A DNA stretch of 64,000 bases from Gammaproteobacteria bacterium (GTDB lineage Bacteria; Pseudomonadota; Gammaproteobacteria; Steroidobacterales; Steroidobacteraceae), in contig VGUH01000006.1 of assembly GCA_016874295.1 (NCBI GenBank), forward strand, positions 55,188 through 119,187, written 5' to 3'. A model generated the notes under the pieces. It was not told the DNA's origin, ran no database searches, and saw nothing but the letters and a program-made list of their open reading frames with translations. A program made the translations under genes and the position numbers. The first letter of the stretch is position 1, and each line of letters opens with the position of its first letter. Positions 45,167 to 55,417 of the stretch are shown here, piece after piece.

Positions 45167-45274
45167 ATGGCCGCGTTCACCGCGGCGCTGGTCTGGCTGT
45201 TGGTGTCCTAGGCGATCGTGCGGCGCGAACTGACCGGACAGGCCTCGGTCGACGAAATCGAAGACCAGCGCTGA
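45167..45274 (+). pseudogene. Remnant small ORF with an internal TAG
   Basis: ATG 45167 reads MAAFTAALVWLLVS, then TAG (45209-45211), then AIVRRELTGQASVDEIEDQR and TGA. The hydrophobic N-terminal stretch followed by a charged tail looks like a small membrane protein with one nonsense change, for example TGG to TAG. Not recognised; it may equally be chance. Confidence 0.3.
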
Positions 45275-45297
45275 CCGACTGACGCCCGTGCGGCGGG

Positions 45298-46974
45298 CTA
45301 TTCGCTGACTGGCAACAGCACGCGCGACGGGTGCTGCCGGTCGTGGTGGAGCGTGATCGCCGCGACCCGGGACTCGGCGGAATCGACCTCCGACCTGCCG
45401 GTCTGCAGGTTGCGCGACAGGTGCGGGTCGAAGGACGCCGAAACCTGCACGCGGATCCGGTGACCCTTGCCGAAGCGGATGCCTGCCGGCGCCTGAACCC
45501 AGCGAAGCGCATACACCCGCCCTGGCTCGAGCGGCTGCGGCCCCTCGTCGGGCTCGCGGTAGCTTGCGCGGATCACGTCATTGCCCGGGCTCGTTACGTT
45601 GAAGGCGGCGCCATCCGGGCGCACGTCCTGCAGCCGCACCCAGAGGTCGAAGTCGCGGCAGTCGCAGGAGGCGTGAATTTCCACCGCAATGTCGCCGGCA
45701 ACGGTGAGCGCCTCGGCGAGCGGCTCGCTGTCGAAGGTCAGCACGTCGTCGCGATCCGCGAGCGCACGGTAGTCGTGCGCGCCGGGCGTCGGATGCGGGT
45801 CGGCGACCGGGCGTTCCGGGTCCGCGGTGAATACATTGCGCGCGGTCTCGAGCGGGACCTCCTGCACCCGTTTCGGCGCCGGCGGCCAGCGATCCGACGC
45901 GCGCCATTCATTGGCGCCCATGACGAAATACCGCACCCCCGGCTCCGTCACGAAGCGGTTGGCGAGGCCGCGCAGGTAATGGTCGTGGAAATCGAGCACG
46001 AGCGCGTCGTAATCGAGCGCCGCAGCGGGCCCGAAGTCGAGTTCGCCCGCAAGGCTTGACGTCGTCGAGGGTGCGCCGTGCACCCAGGGGCCCAGCATCA
46101 GGTGCGTGCGCGGCGCCTGGCCCGCGCGCGCCTGCACCAGGCCGTTGAAGTTCGTCGCCGCGCCCTCGACACCGTAGGCATCGTCGTACCAGCCGCTCAG
46201 GTTGAGCACGGCCGCCGATACGCGGTCGTAGCGCCCGCGGAGTTCCGCCCAGTCCCACCATGGATCCTCGGGAGGGTGCGCGAGCCACTCGAAGTAGTAC
46301 GGCGCCTCCTTGCGCAGCCACGGCAGGTCGCGCAGCGGCAGGAACGACTGGAATTCATCCGCCACCTCGCGCCAGCTTTGCTCGGCGTTCCCGTCGACCG
46401 GCATGCCGAGCCGCCGCCGCGCGTCCGGCGCCACGTTCTCGTAGATCCAGGGCAGCCACGAGCGGTCGAAGAGCCCGTTGAAGTAGAAGAAACGGCGCGG
46501 CGATGAATAAGTCATCGCCGGCGCCATCGCGACAAGGTGCGGCGGCCGCTCCAGCGCAGCGAGCCACTGCACTGCGCCGGGGTACGACAGCCCGTACGTC
46601 CCTACGCGGCCATCCGACCACGGTTGTGCAGCCGCCCACTCGATCGTGTCGTAACCGTCCCTGCCTTCCTGGCGGTATGGGTCGAAGTGCCCGCCAGAGG
46701 CATAGCGGCCGCGCACGTCCTGCAGCAGAACGGCGTAGCCGCGCTCGAGCGCCTTGCGGTGGATGCCGTCGCTCTCAGCCGCGTCGTGCTTGCCGTAGGG
46801 CGTGCGGAAAACGAGGACCGGGAATCTTCCGTCGCTCGTGGGGCGATAGAGATCCGCGCGCAGCACGACGCCGTCGCGCATCGGCACCGCGACGTCGCGA
46901 TCGACCTCCAACGCGGCGGCCGGACCGATGCCCGCGACCGACACGAGCACGAGTGCCGCGATGCCCGACCTCAT
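45298..46974 (-). CDS. CocE/NonD family (X-Pro dipeptidyl-peptidase-like) hydrolase, exported
   Basis: 558 residues with signal peptide (LVLVSVAGIGPAAAL). The alpha/beta-hydrolase core shows DVAVPMRDGVVLRADLYRP near 27, the oxyanion segment FRTPYGKHDAAESDG near 57 and nucleophile elbow GTYGLSYPGAVQWLAAL near 125. The C-terminal jelly-roll domain (about 390-555) is complete. It acts on esters or amides of unknown identity. Its ATG overlaps the stop of the upstream ParB-like gene, so the two are co-translated. Confidence 0.9.
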   Translation of the reverse strand: MRSGIAALVLVSVAGIGPAAALEVDRDVAVPMRDGVVLRADLYRPTSDGRFPVLVFRTPYGKHDAAESDGIHRKALERGYAVLLQDVRGRYASGGHFDPYRQEGRDGYDTIEWAAAQPWSDGRVGTYGLSYPGAVQWLAALERPPHLVAMAPAMTYSSPRRFFYFNGLFDRSWLPWIYENVAPDARRRLGMPVDGNAEQSWREVADEFQSFLPLRDLPWLRKEAPYYFEWLAHPPEDPWWDWAELRGRYDRVSAAVLNLSGWYDDAYGVEGAATNFNGLVQARAGQAPRTHLMLGPWVHGAPSTTSSLAGELDFGPAAALDYDALVLDFHDHYLRGLANRFVTEPGVRYFVMGANEWRASDRWPPAPKRVQEVPLETARNVFTADPERPVADPHPTPGAHDYRALADRDDVLTFDSEPLAEALTVAGDIAVEIHASCDCRDFDLWVRLQDVRPDGAAFNVTSPGNDVIRASYREPDEGPQPLEPGRVYALRWVQAPAGIRFGKGHRIRVQVSASFDPHLSRNLQTGRSEVDSAESRVAAITLHHDRQHPSRVLLPVSE

Positions 46975-47978
46975 TCGCCCGACAGCGCCGCGACCAAGGC
47001 GAGATCCGCCGAGCGCACTTTGCCGACGTCGAAGCCCTTCGCCGCCGCCGTCATCCGGGTGAGCGCCGCCCCGATCGGCATCGGCGGCCTCTTGTCCCCG
47101 GGCTTGGTGCGGATGAAGCGCACCGGGTTGATGCGCGCGACCACGAAGGTGCGCAGGTACGGCGACTTGAAGCCGCGCGCCTCCAGCGCCTTGACGATCC
47201 TGCGCACCTGCGTGTCGATGTCGCGCAGGCGTGCCGCGTAGCCCTCGCGCTCGCGCAGGCTCGCGGCGAGCGTACGGTCGCTGAAGCGGTCCACCTTGCG
47301 CAGGAACGAGCCGTAGGCGCCGCCCGCGAAGCGCGCGTCCTTCAGGTACAGGATGCCGAGCGTCAGGAACTCGGCCGACTCGAACTGCGCCGCGAAATCG
47401 TTTTCCTTCGCGCGCGGCTCGCGGCGCGTGAGCGCCTTCGCCATGCGGATCACCTCGAGGCTGCGGTCCTTGAGGTTGTGCGCTTTTTCCGTATTCAACG
47501 CGAGGATGCGGAATGCGAGCCCTTTGTCCAGCGAGATGAGCGCGGTGATCTGCCTGAGGCCCAGCACCTTGGCGGCCGCGAGCCGGTGCCGGCCATTCGG
47601 CGTCCAGAAACCGCCGTCCTCGCCGCGCACGACGATGATCGGGTCGAGGAATGACCCGGCCTCGTCGATCTTCTGGGCGAGGCGTCTGGCGTGGGTCGGC
47701 GACAGGTCGCGCTGGAAAGGCGTCGGCTGCACGGCCGCGAGCGGCAGCGTGGCCAGCAGCACGGTGCCCCCGGAGAGCGGCTCGCGATAGGCGCCGATGG
47801 GCGCGCCTCCCCGGTCGCGCACCTGCGCGGCGAGCGCCGCGATGCGCTCATCGTCGATGGGCAGCGCAATTTCCGCGCCGTCGAGGCCCCGTTTCGCCTT
47901 GCTCGGCGCGAGTGTCTTGACGCGCGAGCCAGCCCTTGCGCTGCCGGATTTCCGGGTTCCCGCTTTCCGGGTCGCCAT
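46971..47978 (-). CDS. ParB N-terminal-like nuclease domain protein
   Basis: 335 residues. A Lys/Arg-rich N-terminus (MATRKAGTRKSGSARAG) precedes a ParB/Srx-type domain: ATLPLAAVQPTPFQRDLSPT near 75 and FWTPNGRHRLAAAKVLGLRQ near 122. The rest is helical and basic. Not a chromosome-partitioning ParB, since the HTH and dimer domains are not recognisable and parA is absent. Its stop overlaps the CocE start. Function unknown; perhaps a DNA-binding regulator or nuclease. Confidence 0.82.
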   Translation of the reverse strand: MATRKAGTRKSGSARAGSRVKTLAPSKAKRGLDGAEIALPIDDERIAALAAQVRDRGGAPIGAYREPLSGGTVLLATLPLAAVQPTPFQRDLSPTHARRLAQKIDEAGSFLDPIIVVRGEDGGFWTPNGRHRLAAAKVLGLRQITALISLDKGLAFRILALNTEKAHNLKDRSLEVIRMAKALTRREPRAKENDFAAQFESAEFLTLGILYLKDARFAGGAYGSFLRKVDRFSDRTLAASLREREGYAARLRDIDTQVRRIVKALEARGFKSPYLRTFVVARINPVRFIRTKPGDKRPPMPIGAALTRMTAAAKGFDVGKVRSADLALVAALSGE

Positions 47979-48266
47979 GTGCTGCCCCGCCGATGGAGGA
48001 TGCCACCCGGTAAGTTAATCTAAGCGCGTCGCAGCCGGTACGCGGCATTGGCCCGGAGCCAGGGGTCTGGACCGCAACTTCCGTGAGCTCCCGCTGGGTG
48101 CGCGGATTCTTGACCCCGCTTGGCTTTCGTTTACCCAATCAGTGGGTTACGAGGAGTCAGGGGTGGTCGCCCGCGTCGATTGCAAGCGCAATCGCGCCTT
48201 TCCGGGAACCCATAGTCGAAATGGCCAGGCCATCGGATCGTATTGGCGAGCTGGGGAGGGGGAATC
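47979..48266. other. 288-base gap between divergent genes
   Basis: No gene is recognised. It contains two small dyads, GATTGC/GCAATC (48178-48193) and ACCCA/TGGGT near 48133-48147, which could be regulatory. GGGAGGGGGAA just before GTG 48267 is a strong Shine-Dalgarno stretch. Confidence 0.4.
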
Positions 48267-49634
48267 GTGTCTCACCTGAACAGGCGGCCTGCCGCGGCAG
48301 CGGTATGCGCGGCCATCGGCGCGATCGTGCCGATCGTGGTGCTGGCGGATTTCATTCTTGGGACGCCGGGACCTGACGTCCTGGAGGGCACGCCGGAAGC
48401 GGACACAATTGACGGCCAGGGCGGGGCGGACACCATGATGGGTCTCGCCGGCGACGATGTGTACATCGTCAACCAAGCCGACGACCAGGTGCTCGAGGCC
48501 GCGGGCGACGGCAACGACACCATTAGGTCCGTGGTCACCTACACGCTGCCGATTTTCGTCGAGAACCTCGTGCTGACCGGCGTCAATGCAATCAACGGCA
48601 AGGGCAACAACCTCGACAACCGCCTGACCGGCAACGGCGCCCGGAACATCCTGAACGGCGTGACCGGGGAGGACCGGCTGACCGGCAAGGACGGCAACGA
48701 CATTTACATCGTCAACTCCAGTGGCGACATCGTGGTCGAGGGCGTCGGCCAGGGCAACGACACCGTGCGATCGAGCGTGACGCACACCCTGAGGCCCAAT
48801 GTCGAGAATCTCTCGCTCACCGGCACCGCCGTCACCAGCGGCAACGGCAACGAGCTCCACAATGTCATTACCGGCAACTCCGCGGCCAACGTGCTGACCG
48901 GAAAAGAAGGCCGGGACACGCTGAACGGCAGGGGCGGCGATGATCGACTGATCGGCGGCAATGGCAGGGACACTCTGACTGGCGGGCCGGGGCTCGACAT
49001 CTTCGTGTTCGACCTGCCGCCCGACGAACTGACCAACCGCGACGACATCACCGATTTCAGCCCGCCGGACGACGTGATACGGCTGGTGGGGTCCGCATTC
49101 CCGACGCTGCACACGGCCGGCACCCTGCCGGCATCGGCATTTCGCGCCGCGGCGGTCGCCGCCAGCTTGAGCGATCGGATCCTCTACGATCCGGCCACCG
49201 GCATTCTGCGTTATGACGAGGACGGGACGGGACCGATCGCGCCCGTGCAGTTTGCGACCTTGGCCGCAGGGCTCGCGGTCAGCAATGCGGGCTTCGTGGT
49301 GGTGGATCCCCTGCCACCGCCGGCCGTGAATTACACGATGCAGATCCAGCCGATCTTTACGGCTAACTGCCAGTCGTGTCATTCCGGCGGTAGCGCGCCG
49401 CAGGGTCTTCGGCTCGATGCAAACAACAGCTACAACGACCTTGTGAATGTGAATAGCCGCCAGGTGCCGAGCCTCAAGCGAGTCAAGCCGTTCGACCCCG
49501 CTAACAGTTACCTGGTGCACAAGATCGAGGGCACCGCAGCCGTGGGGGGCCGCATGCCGCTCGGCCAACCACCGCTCAGCGCGACCCAGATCGCCCTCAT
49601 CCGCGACTGGATCGGCGCCGGCGCTGCACCCTGA
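48267..49634 (+). CDS. RTX-repeat protein with a C-terminal c-type cytochrome domain
   Basis: 455-residue exported protein. Hydrophobic leader near residues 6-31 (VCAAIGAIVPIVVLADF); then serralysin-type calcium-binding nonapeptide repeats (GTPGPDVLEG, GGADTMMGLAGDDVYIV, GKEGRDTLNGRGGDDRLIGG, NGRDTLTGGPGLDIFVF), then an RTX-associated domain to about 345. The last 95 residues contain a heme c site, CQSCH near 370, and GGRMPLGQ near 428 as likely Met ligand, with the spacing of single-heme cytochromes. RTX repeats usually mark type I secretion, whereas heme attachment needs the periplasm, so the pairing is unusual. GTG start by RBS. Confidence 0.85.
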   Translation: MSHLNRRPAAAAVCAAIGAIVPIVVLADFILGTPGPDVLEGTPEADTIDGQGGADTMMGLAGDDVYIVNQADDQVLEAAGDGNDTIRSVVTYTLPIFVENLVLTGVNAINGKGNNLDNRLTGNGARNILNGVTGEDRLTGKDGNDIYIVNSSGDIVVEGVGQGNDTVRSSVTHTLRPNVENLSLTGTAVTSGNGNELHNVITGNSAANVLTGKEGRDTLNGRGGDDRLIGGNGRDTLTGGPGLDIFVFDLPPDELTNRDDITDFSPPDDVIRLVGSAFPTLHTAGTLPASAFRAAAVAASLSDRILYDPATGILRYDEDGTGPIAPVQFATLAAGLAVSNAGFVVVDPLPPPAVNYTMQIQPIFTANCQSCHSGGSAPQGLRLDANNSYNDLVNVNSRQVPSLKRVKPFDPANSYLVHKIEGTAAVGGRMPLGQPPLSATQIALIRDWIGAGAAP

Positions 49635-49657
49635 GTCCCGCCCCAGGCGCACCCGCG

Positions 49658-51271
49658 TCAGTAGCCGCCGGGCTGCGCCGTCACGGGTACCGCGTCGAAT
49701 GCGACCGTCGGCAGGTAGGCCGGGGGCCGGCGCGCGGCGTGAGCCTTGTCGAAGGCGTGCGCGATCCCGAGCAGCTCCGGGTCACGCCACGCTCCCGAGA
49801 AAAACGAGATCCCGACGGGTAGCCCGTGCACGAATCCCGCCGGCACGCTGACGCTCGGGTAGCCGGCCACCGCGGCCGGCGTCGAGCTGCAGGTCACGCC
49901 CGCGTTGTCGCCCATGACGAGGTCGATGGACCAAGCAGGGCTGCAGGTGATGGCGACGAGCGCGTCGACACGGTGCGCCGCCAGCGCCGCGTCGATGCCA
50001 TCCGCTCCCGCAAGCCGCCGGATCCGCGCCAGGTTCCCGCGATACCCGGTCGAGTCGAGACCGTCTGTGCGCTCCGCCTCGAGGAATAGCTCCTGCCCGA
50101 ACCAGCGCATCTCGACGGCAGCCTCGCGCTCGTTGAAGGCGATGACGTCGGCAAGCGATTTCACCGGTTGCGTGCCGCGCCGGCTCAGGTATTCGGCAAG
50201 GTCGGCCTTCAGCTCGGTCAGGAGCACGACCAGCTCGCCCTCGGAGAATTCCGCGGGCGGCGGCAATTCGACCGGATCGACGACCTCCGCGCCCTGCGCC
50301 CGCAGAGTCGCGATGACCGAATCGAGCAGCGGCTCGGCGGCAGCGCCGCCGCCATGATTGCGCACGATGCCGAAGCGGCGGCCGGCGAGGCTCGCGCCCT
50401 GGATCGCATCCTGGAAACCGCCGGTCCGTCCTGCCACCCCGGCCGTGGCGGGATCGGCAGGATCCGTGCCTGCGATCGCGTCGAGCAGGATCGCGGCGTC
50501 CGCCACCGTGCGCGTCATCGGTCCGGCGGTGTCCTGGCTGTGCGAGATCGGCACGATGCCCTGACGGCTGACGAGGCCGACCGTCGGCTTGAACCCGACG
50601 ATGCCGTTCGCCGAGGCCGGGCACACGATCGAGCCGTCCGTCTCGGTACCGATCGCCGCGACGACGAGGCCAGCGGCCACCGCGGCGCCGGAACCGGAGC
50701 TCGAGCCGCAGGGCGAGCGGTCGAGCACGTGCGGATTGCGGGTCTGGCCGCCGACGGCGCTCCACCCGCTGCTCGAGCGCGTGCTGCGGATATTCGCCCA
50801 CTCGCTGAGATTGGCCTTGCCGAGAATCACGGCGCCGGCCTCGCGCAGGCGCCGCACGATCTCCGCGTCGCGCTCCGCGGGAGCGCCGGCGAGCGCCAGG
50901 GAGCCCGCCGTCGTCGGCACCCGGTCGCCCGTGTCGATGTTGTCCTTGACGAGGACCGGAATGCCGTGCAGCGGCCCGCGGACCTTGCCGGCCTTGCGTT
51001 CGGCATCGAGCGCGTCCGCAATCACGAGCGCGTCCGGATTCGTGGCGATGACGGCGTTCAGCGTCGGGCCGGCGTCATCGACCGCCGCGATGCGATCCAG
51101 CGACCACTGCGTGATCGCGCGCGAACTCAGCGTGCCGTCTCCCATCGCCTGCTGCAATGCGGCGATGTCGAAATCGGCGAGATCCGGCGTCGGGGCGGGT
51201 TCGGGCGAGCGTGCGCAGCCCAGCACTCCGACGGACATCAGCGCGACGACCACGGGATACCGGCAGTTCAT
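49658..51271 (-). CDS. Amidase signature enzyme, lipoprotein
   Basis: 537 residues. Lipobox VLGC near residue 19. The Ser-cisSer-Lys triad of amidase-signature hydrolases is visible: [14 protein letters not shown] near 105 (Lys), [20 protein letters not shown] near 185 and [16 protein letters not shown] near 208 (Ser residues). Probably a periplasmic amidase of peptides or amides, related to exported GatA-like proteins of gammaproteobacteria. ATG 51271 provides the signal peptide. Confidence 0.9.
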   Translation of the reverse strand: MNCRYPVVVALMSVGVLGCARSPEPAPTPDLADFDIAALQQAMGDGTLSSRAITQWSLDRIAAVDDAGPTLNAVIATNPDALVIADALDAERKAGKVRGPLHGIPVLVKDNIDTGDRVPTTAGSLALAGAPAERDAEIVRRLREAGAVILGKANLSEWANIRSTRSSSGWSAVGGQTRNPHVLDRSPCGSSSGSGAAVAAGLVVAAIGTETDGSIVCPASANGIVGFKPTVGLVSRQGIVPISHSQDTAGPMTRTVADAAILLDAIAGTDPADPATAGVAGRTGGFQDAIQGASLAGRRFGIVRNHGGGAAAEPLLDSVIATLRAQGAEVVDPVELPPPAEFSEGELVVLLTELKADLAEYLSRRGTQPVKSLADVIAFNEREAAVEMRWFGQELFLEAERTDGLDSTGYRGNLARIRRLAGADGIDAALAAHRVDALVAITCSPAWSIDLVMGDNAGVTCSSTPAAVAGYPSVSVPAGFVHGLPVGISFFSGAWRDPELLGIAHAFDKAHAARRPPAYLPTVAFDAVPVTAQPGGY

Positions 51272-51560
51272 GAGAATCGTCCTGCGAGATGACGGACTGG
51301 GATGGAATCGTAACACCCAGTCGTCCGCGCAGTTGCCCGCGCCGCAGTACGTCGTCATCGTCAACGAGACGCGAATCGGATCGATCCTGCGCCGCGAGCA
51401 GGGCGAAGGTTTTCCCCTCCCCATTGCAAGCAGCTACGAGCAGTTGACGCCCGAGCAGAAAGCGATCGTGCACTCGTGGTACGAGCGCATCGAGCCGGGG
51501 GACGAGCCGCCGTATCCCGCCGAGGGATCCCTGACGCCTGGCGGCGCCTGGCCGGCTTCA
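51270..51560 (+). pseudogene. Possible fragment of an exported TonB-like protein
   Basis: A plus-strand frame between the divergent amidase start and the convergent metallo-hydrolase end reads YVVIVNETRIGSILRREQGE, then YEQLTPEQKAIVHSWYERIE, then PGDEPPYPAEG. From memory the second block resembles a segment of TonB-type proteins of xanthomonads. It runs without a normal end into sequence antisense to the next gene, so it is probably truncated. Low certainty. Confidence 0.35.
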
Positions 51561-52499
51561 ATTCGATTTCGCGCCGGCGGGCCCTGCCGTCAGTATCGAG
51601 AAATCCCGAAACTCGTACCGTCGCTGACCTTGCCCGGTCGTCTCGAACGGCGTGCTCCCGGCTTCGATGCTCTCGAGCGCCGCCTGTAGTTCCCGGAGCA
51701 ATCCCGGATCGGCGACCGGCGGCCCGTGCGCCGGCAGGAGGCGTTTGAGGCCGGGCGCAAGCGCCGCGAGCCTGTCGATCGACGCCGCGTAAGCTTTCAC
51801 GTCCGTTTCGGGCGCCCAGAGATACAACTCACCCGCATAGAAGGTGTCACCGGTCAGCAGGAGCCCGTTCTCCACATCGAGCAGACACAGCGAGTCGGGC
51901 GTGTGGCCGGGAGTCGCGAGCACCTCGAGCGTACGTCCGCCGAGTTCGAGGCGCTCGCCGTCCCTTACGTGCGCCGCGACCGTCCAGGTCTGCATCGCGT
52001 AGTCGCGGCCCGTTACGCCGGCGGGCAGCGGTCCGCACACGCGGTCCTCCGCGAGCGTGTCGCGTGCGTACTCGCGGAGTTCCTCTCCCGCCTCGCCGCG
52101 CGCGCTCGCCCGGCTGAACGGCAGGTCGAGATTACGCACGTCCGTGAACTCGCGATTGCCGCCGACGTGATCGAAATGCGTGTGCGAATTGATGACCGTC
52201 ACCGGCAGCGGCGACAGCCTGTCCACAATACGGCGGATCGAGGCGATGCCGAGGCCGGAATCGAACAGCACGGCGCGCTCCGTGCCGGCGACGAGAAAGG
52301 CAGTGACGGTTTCATATTGCCTGGGCTCGTGGATCGCAAACACGCCAGGCGCGACCGCGTACACCTTGAACCAGCCGTCGCTGACATCGACCGCTTCGAG
52401 CTCCTCGAAGCCGGGCGCCGGTGGGGCGTTGCACCAGGACCCGGCACCTGCGTCCGCGCTCATGATGCCGAGGGCGATCAGGACCTGGAGTGATTTCAT
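51558..52499 (-). CDS. Metallo-beta-lactamase-fold hydrolase, exported
   Basis: 313 residues with a short signal peptide (VLIALGIMSADAGAG). The zinc site is typical: VINSHTHFDHVGG near 103-115, EVLATPGHTPDSLCLLD near 195, LLTGDTFYAGEL near 215 and LLPAHGPP near 260. It may be a lactonase, quorum-quenching or glyoxalase II-like hydrolase; the sequence does not decide. Confidence 0.9.
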   Translation of the reverse strand: MKSLQVLIALGIMSADAGAGSWCNAPPAPGFEELEAVDVSDGWFKVYAVAPGVFAIHEPRQYETVTAFLVAGTERAVLFDSGLGIASIRRIVDRLSPLPVTVINSHTHFDHVGGNREFTDVRNLDLPFSRASARGEAGEELREYARDTLAEDRVCGPLPAGVTGRDYAMQTWTVAAHVRDGERLELGGRTLEVLATPGHTPDSLCLLDVENGLLLTGDTFYAGELYLWAPETDVKAYAASIDRLAALAPGLKRLLPAHGPPVADPGLLRELQAALESIEAGSTPFETTGQGQRRYEFRDFSILTAGPAGAKSN

Positions 52500-52557
52500 G
52501 CGCGTGCAGCTACCTCGTGGTGCTGGTACCGTACGCGCTCGTCAGGCGCAATCGCAC

Positions 52558-54864
52558 CTAAGCTTTGAGCTGGTCGCCCACGGGCAACTGCCGTATGCGC
52601 TTGCCCGTCGCCGCGAATATCGCATTGCACAGCGCCGGCAGCACCGGCGGCACGCCGGGCTCGCCCACCCCGCCGAGCGGCCTGCCGTAATCGCCCGGGA
52701 CGATGTGCACGCGGACCTCGCGCGGCGCCTCGTGCATGCGCGTCACTTCGTACTGGTGGAAATTCTCCTGCTGCGCGCGACCCGCCTTGAAGGTGATCGC
52801 ACCCGTCATCGCCGCGCTCACGCCCATGACGCAGGCGCCCTCCAGCTGGGAGCGAACGCGATCCGGGTTGATCGTCGCGCCGCAGTCGATCGCGATGTCC
52901 ACGCGCGGTATGGTCAAGGCGCCATCGGCGTCGATCGCGACTTCCACGACGGCCGCCACGTAGCTGACGAAGCTGTAGTGCGCGGCGATGCCGAGACCGC
53001 CGCCCCTGGGCAGGGTCCTGCCCCAGCCCGCCTGCTTAGCGGCGAGCTCGACGACGCCCCGCAGGCGGCCGATATCCACCGGGTAGCGCTCGGGCGACTC
53101 GCCGTCGTTATAGGTGTCACTCAGCATCTGCGCCGCCACGATGCGCGCGGGACCGATCACCTCGAGCAGGAAGTCCTTCGGGTCCCGCCCGGCAGCCGCG
53201 GCCAGCTCGGCCACGAACGACTGCACAGCGAATGCGTGGGGAATGTTGGACACCGAGCGGAACCAGCCGATCCGCGTGTGCGCGATCGCCTCGGGATTCT
53301 CGATGCGGATGTTGGGGATCGCGAACGGCACGTTGATGGCGCCCATGCCGAGCTCCCAGCTCTGCATTCGCGCGGCGGCGTCGAAGGTCGAATCGATGGT
53401 CGGCGCGACGGTCCGATGCAGCCACGCGACCGGCAGCCCGCCGGTATCGACGCCGGCCTCCAGGTGCTCCACGGACACGGTGTGGAAGTAGTCGTTGCGC
53501 AGGTCGTCTTCGCGGGTCCAGGCGACCTGGACCGGCCTGCCGTCCATGGCCTTGGACAGCACGGCCGCCTCGATCGCGAAGTCGCACTTGGACTTGCGGC
53601 CAAAGGCGCCGCCGAGCAGCGTGACGTGTACGGTGACATCCTCGACCGGTATTCCGAGCCGCTCGGCGGTCAGGTTGCGCACGCTCTGCGGTGACTGGAA
53701 GCCGCCCCAGACTTCGCACTTGCCTCCCTCGATCCGGGCGCAGGCCGCGGGCGGCTCCATCGACGCATGCGCGAGGTGCGGCAGGTAGTACTCCGCTGAA
53801 ATTCGTTTCCCGGCAGCGGCCGCCGCGGCGGCAAAATCCCCGTCGTCACGCACGACCCTGGCAGGTTTCCGTGCGGCCGCCTCGAGCGTCGCCCGGTACG
53901 CATCGGAGTCGTAGCCGGCATTGGGGCCGTCGTCCCACACGATCTTGAGAGCGCTGCGGCCCTGGATCGCGGCCCAGGTGTTGCTCGCGATCACGGCGAC
54001 GCCGCCGAGCGGATTGAAGTACGGCGCCCCCGGCGTGGCCTCGATCTGCACGACACGCACTACTCCGGGCAGCTTGAGTGCGTCGGCGCCGTCGAAGCTC
54101 ACCACTTTACCGCCGGCGACCTGCGGCCGCGCGACGACGGCGTAGAGCATGCCGGGAAGGCGCGTATCGACGCCGTACTGCGCCGTGCCGGCGACGATGC
54201 CTTGCGCATCGACGAGATCCAGCTTGCCGGTGCCGATGTAGCGAAACTCCGAAGGGTCCTTCAGGCGGATGGCATCTGGCGCAGGCAGCGGCATGCCCGC
54301 AGCCGCCTTGGCGAGTTCGCCATAGCCGAGGCGTCGGCCGGTCGCGCCGTGCACGACTTCGTGATTCTTCGCCTGCACCTCGCCCAACGGGACCTGCCAG
54401 TGCGCGGCGGCGGCTGCTTCCAGCATCTGGCGCGCGGCCGCGCCGCAACGGCGCATGGGCATGAAGAAATGCCGCACGCTGCGCGAGCCGTCGGTGTCCT
54501 GGTTGCCGTAGCGCGGCTCGTCACCGGGCGCCTGCACGACGCGCACGCGCGCCCAGTCGGCCTCGAGCTCGTCGGCGACGATCAGCGGCAGGCTGGTGCG
54601 CACGCCCTGCCCCATCTCGGAGCGATGGCAGACGATGCTGACGATGCCGTCCTCGCCGATGGATACGAACACCAGCGGGTTGTCGACCCAGCCGTGCGGC
54701 ATAGCGTCCGCGCCGTACTTGGGCGGGTCCTCCGCGCGCAGTGCCGCGGTGTAGCCAAGGGCGAGTACCAGCCCGCCGAGCGCCGAGGCGCCCTGCAGGA
54801 ACGTCCGCCGGCTGACGTTGGCGATCGCCAGGGGCGCTGTATCCGCATCGAATGCGGCGTTCAT
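52558..54864 (-). CDS. Molybdenum hydroxylase large subunit, xanthine dehydrogenase family
   Basis: 768-residue molybdopterin-cytosine-dinucleotide-binding subunit with a Tat leader ([15 protein letters not shown]), so periplasmic. Features of the isoquinoline 1-oxidoreductase-type branch include [20 protein letters not shown] [60 protein letters not shown] and the active-site Glu in [17 protein letters not shown] near 740. It oxidises an aldehyde or N-heterocycle. ATG 54864 overlaps the stop of the iron-sulfur subunit gene as ATGA. Confidence 0.92.
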   Translation of the reverse strand: MNAAFDADTAPLAIANVSRRTFLQGASALGGLVLALGYTAALRAEDPPKYGADAMPHGWVDNPLVFVSIGEDGIVSIVCHRSEMGQGVRTSLPLIVADELEADWARVRVVQAPGDEPRYGNQDTDGSRSVRHFFMPMRRCGAAARQMLEAAAAAHWQVPLGEVQAKNHEVVHGATGRRLGYGELAKAAAGMPLPAPDAIRLKDPSEFRYIGTGKLDLVDAQGIVAGTAQYGVDTRLPGMLYAVVARPQVAGGKVVSFDGADALKLPGVVRVVQIEATPGAPYFNPLGGVAVIASNTWAAIQGRSALKIVWDDGPNAGYDSDAYRATLEAAARKPARVVRDDGDFAAAAAAAGKRISAEYYLPHLAHASMEPPAACARIEGGKCEVWGGFQSPQSVRNLTAERLGIPVEDVTVHVTLLGGAFGRKSKCDFAIEAAVLSKAMDGRPVQVAWTREDDLRNDYFHTVSVEHLEAGVDTGGLPVAWLHRTVAPTIDSTFDAAARMQSWELGMGAINVPFAIPNIRIENPEAIAHTRIGWFRSVSNIPHAFAVQSFVAELAAAAGRDPKDFLLEVIGPARIVAAQMLSDTYNDGESPERYPVDIGRLRGVVELAAKQAGWGRTLPRGGGLGIAAHYSFVSYVAAVVEVAIDADGALTIPRVDIAIDCGATINPDRVRSQLEGACVMGVSAAMTGAITFKAGRAQQENFHQYEVTRMHEAPREVRVHIVPGDYGRPLGGVGEPGVPPVLPALCNAIFAATGKRIRQLPVGDQLKA

Positions 54865-55328
54865 GGCGCCGCTCCTGACTCGCCGGCTGCGCGCTTGATC
54901 GCGGCGCGAATGCGGCCATACGTGCCGCAACGGCAGATGTTGCCGGCCATGGCCGTGTCGATTTCGGCGTCGGTCGGTCTAGGCTTTTCCTTGAGCAGCG
55001 CGGTCGCGGACATGATCTGGCCCGCCTGGCAGTAGCCGCACTGCGGAACGCCCAGCGCCACCCATGCCATTTGCACGGCCTTGCCGGTCGCATCCTCGCC
55101 GATCGCCTCGACAGTGACGATCCTCTTGCCGGCGAGCGCGGAAACGGGAACGACGCAGGCACGTACCGGCTGGCCGTCGACGTGCACGGTGCAGGCGCCG
55201 CACAGCGACATGCCGCAGCCATACTTGGTCCCGGTCAGGCCGAGCTCGTCACGCAGCACCCACAGCAAGGGGGTGTCCGCGGGCACGCCGACGTCATGAT
55301 CCTTGCCGTTGATGTTCAGCTTGAGCAC
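54861..55328 (-). CDS. Molybdenum hydroxylase [2Fe-2S] subunit
   Basis: 155 residues with two [2Fe-2S] sites: plant ferredoxin-type [15 protein letters not shown] plus the Cys of VRACVVP, and the helical site [11 protein letters not shown] with [11 protein letters not shown]. It passes electrons from the molybdenum subunit to an acceptor. No FAD subunit gene is adjacent, typical of two-subunit enzymes that use a cytochrome as acceptor. Confidence 0.93.
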   Translation of the reverse strand: MLKLNINGKDHDVGVPADTPLLWVLRDELGLTGTKYGCGMSLCGACTVHVDGQPVRACVVPVSALAGKRIVTVEAIGEDATGKAVQMAWVALGVPQCGYCQAGQIMSATALLKEKPRPTDAEIDTAMAGNICRCGTYGRIRAAIKRAAGESGAAP

Positions 55329-55380
55329 GGTGACCTCCGTCAGCGCCTGGCGAGGGAAGCATACGCCCGCAGCACGATAC

Positions 55381-55410
55381 TTGCCGACCGATGTTATAAC
55401 GTAGTATAAC
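55381..55410 (+). promoter_or_regulatory. Promoter and dyad operator of the AbrB/DUF6036 pair
   Basis: TTGCCG (55381-55386) and TATAAC (55405-55410) with an 18-base spacer form a promoter. The -10 region lies in a dyad GTTATA-(6)-TATAAC (55393-55410), which also holds the perfect palindrome GTTATAAC (55393-55400). Such symmetry over the -10 box is usual for autoregulated AbrB-type antitoxins. The GTG start is only 7 bases after the -10, so translation may be leaderless. Confidence 0.6.
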
Positions 55411-55417
55411 TCGGGCC

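Noticed and set aside
46971..47978. Plasmid partition gene parB and a replication origin
   Set aside because: Only the N-terminal nuclease-like domain matches; there is no parA, no parS-like repeats and no replication gene nearby.
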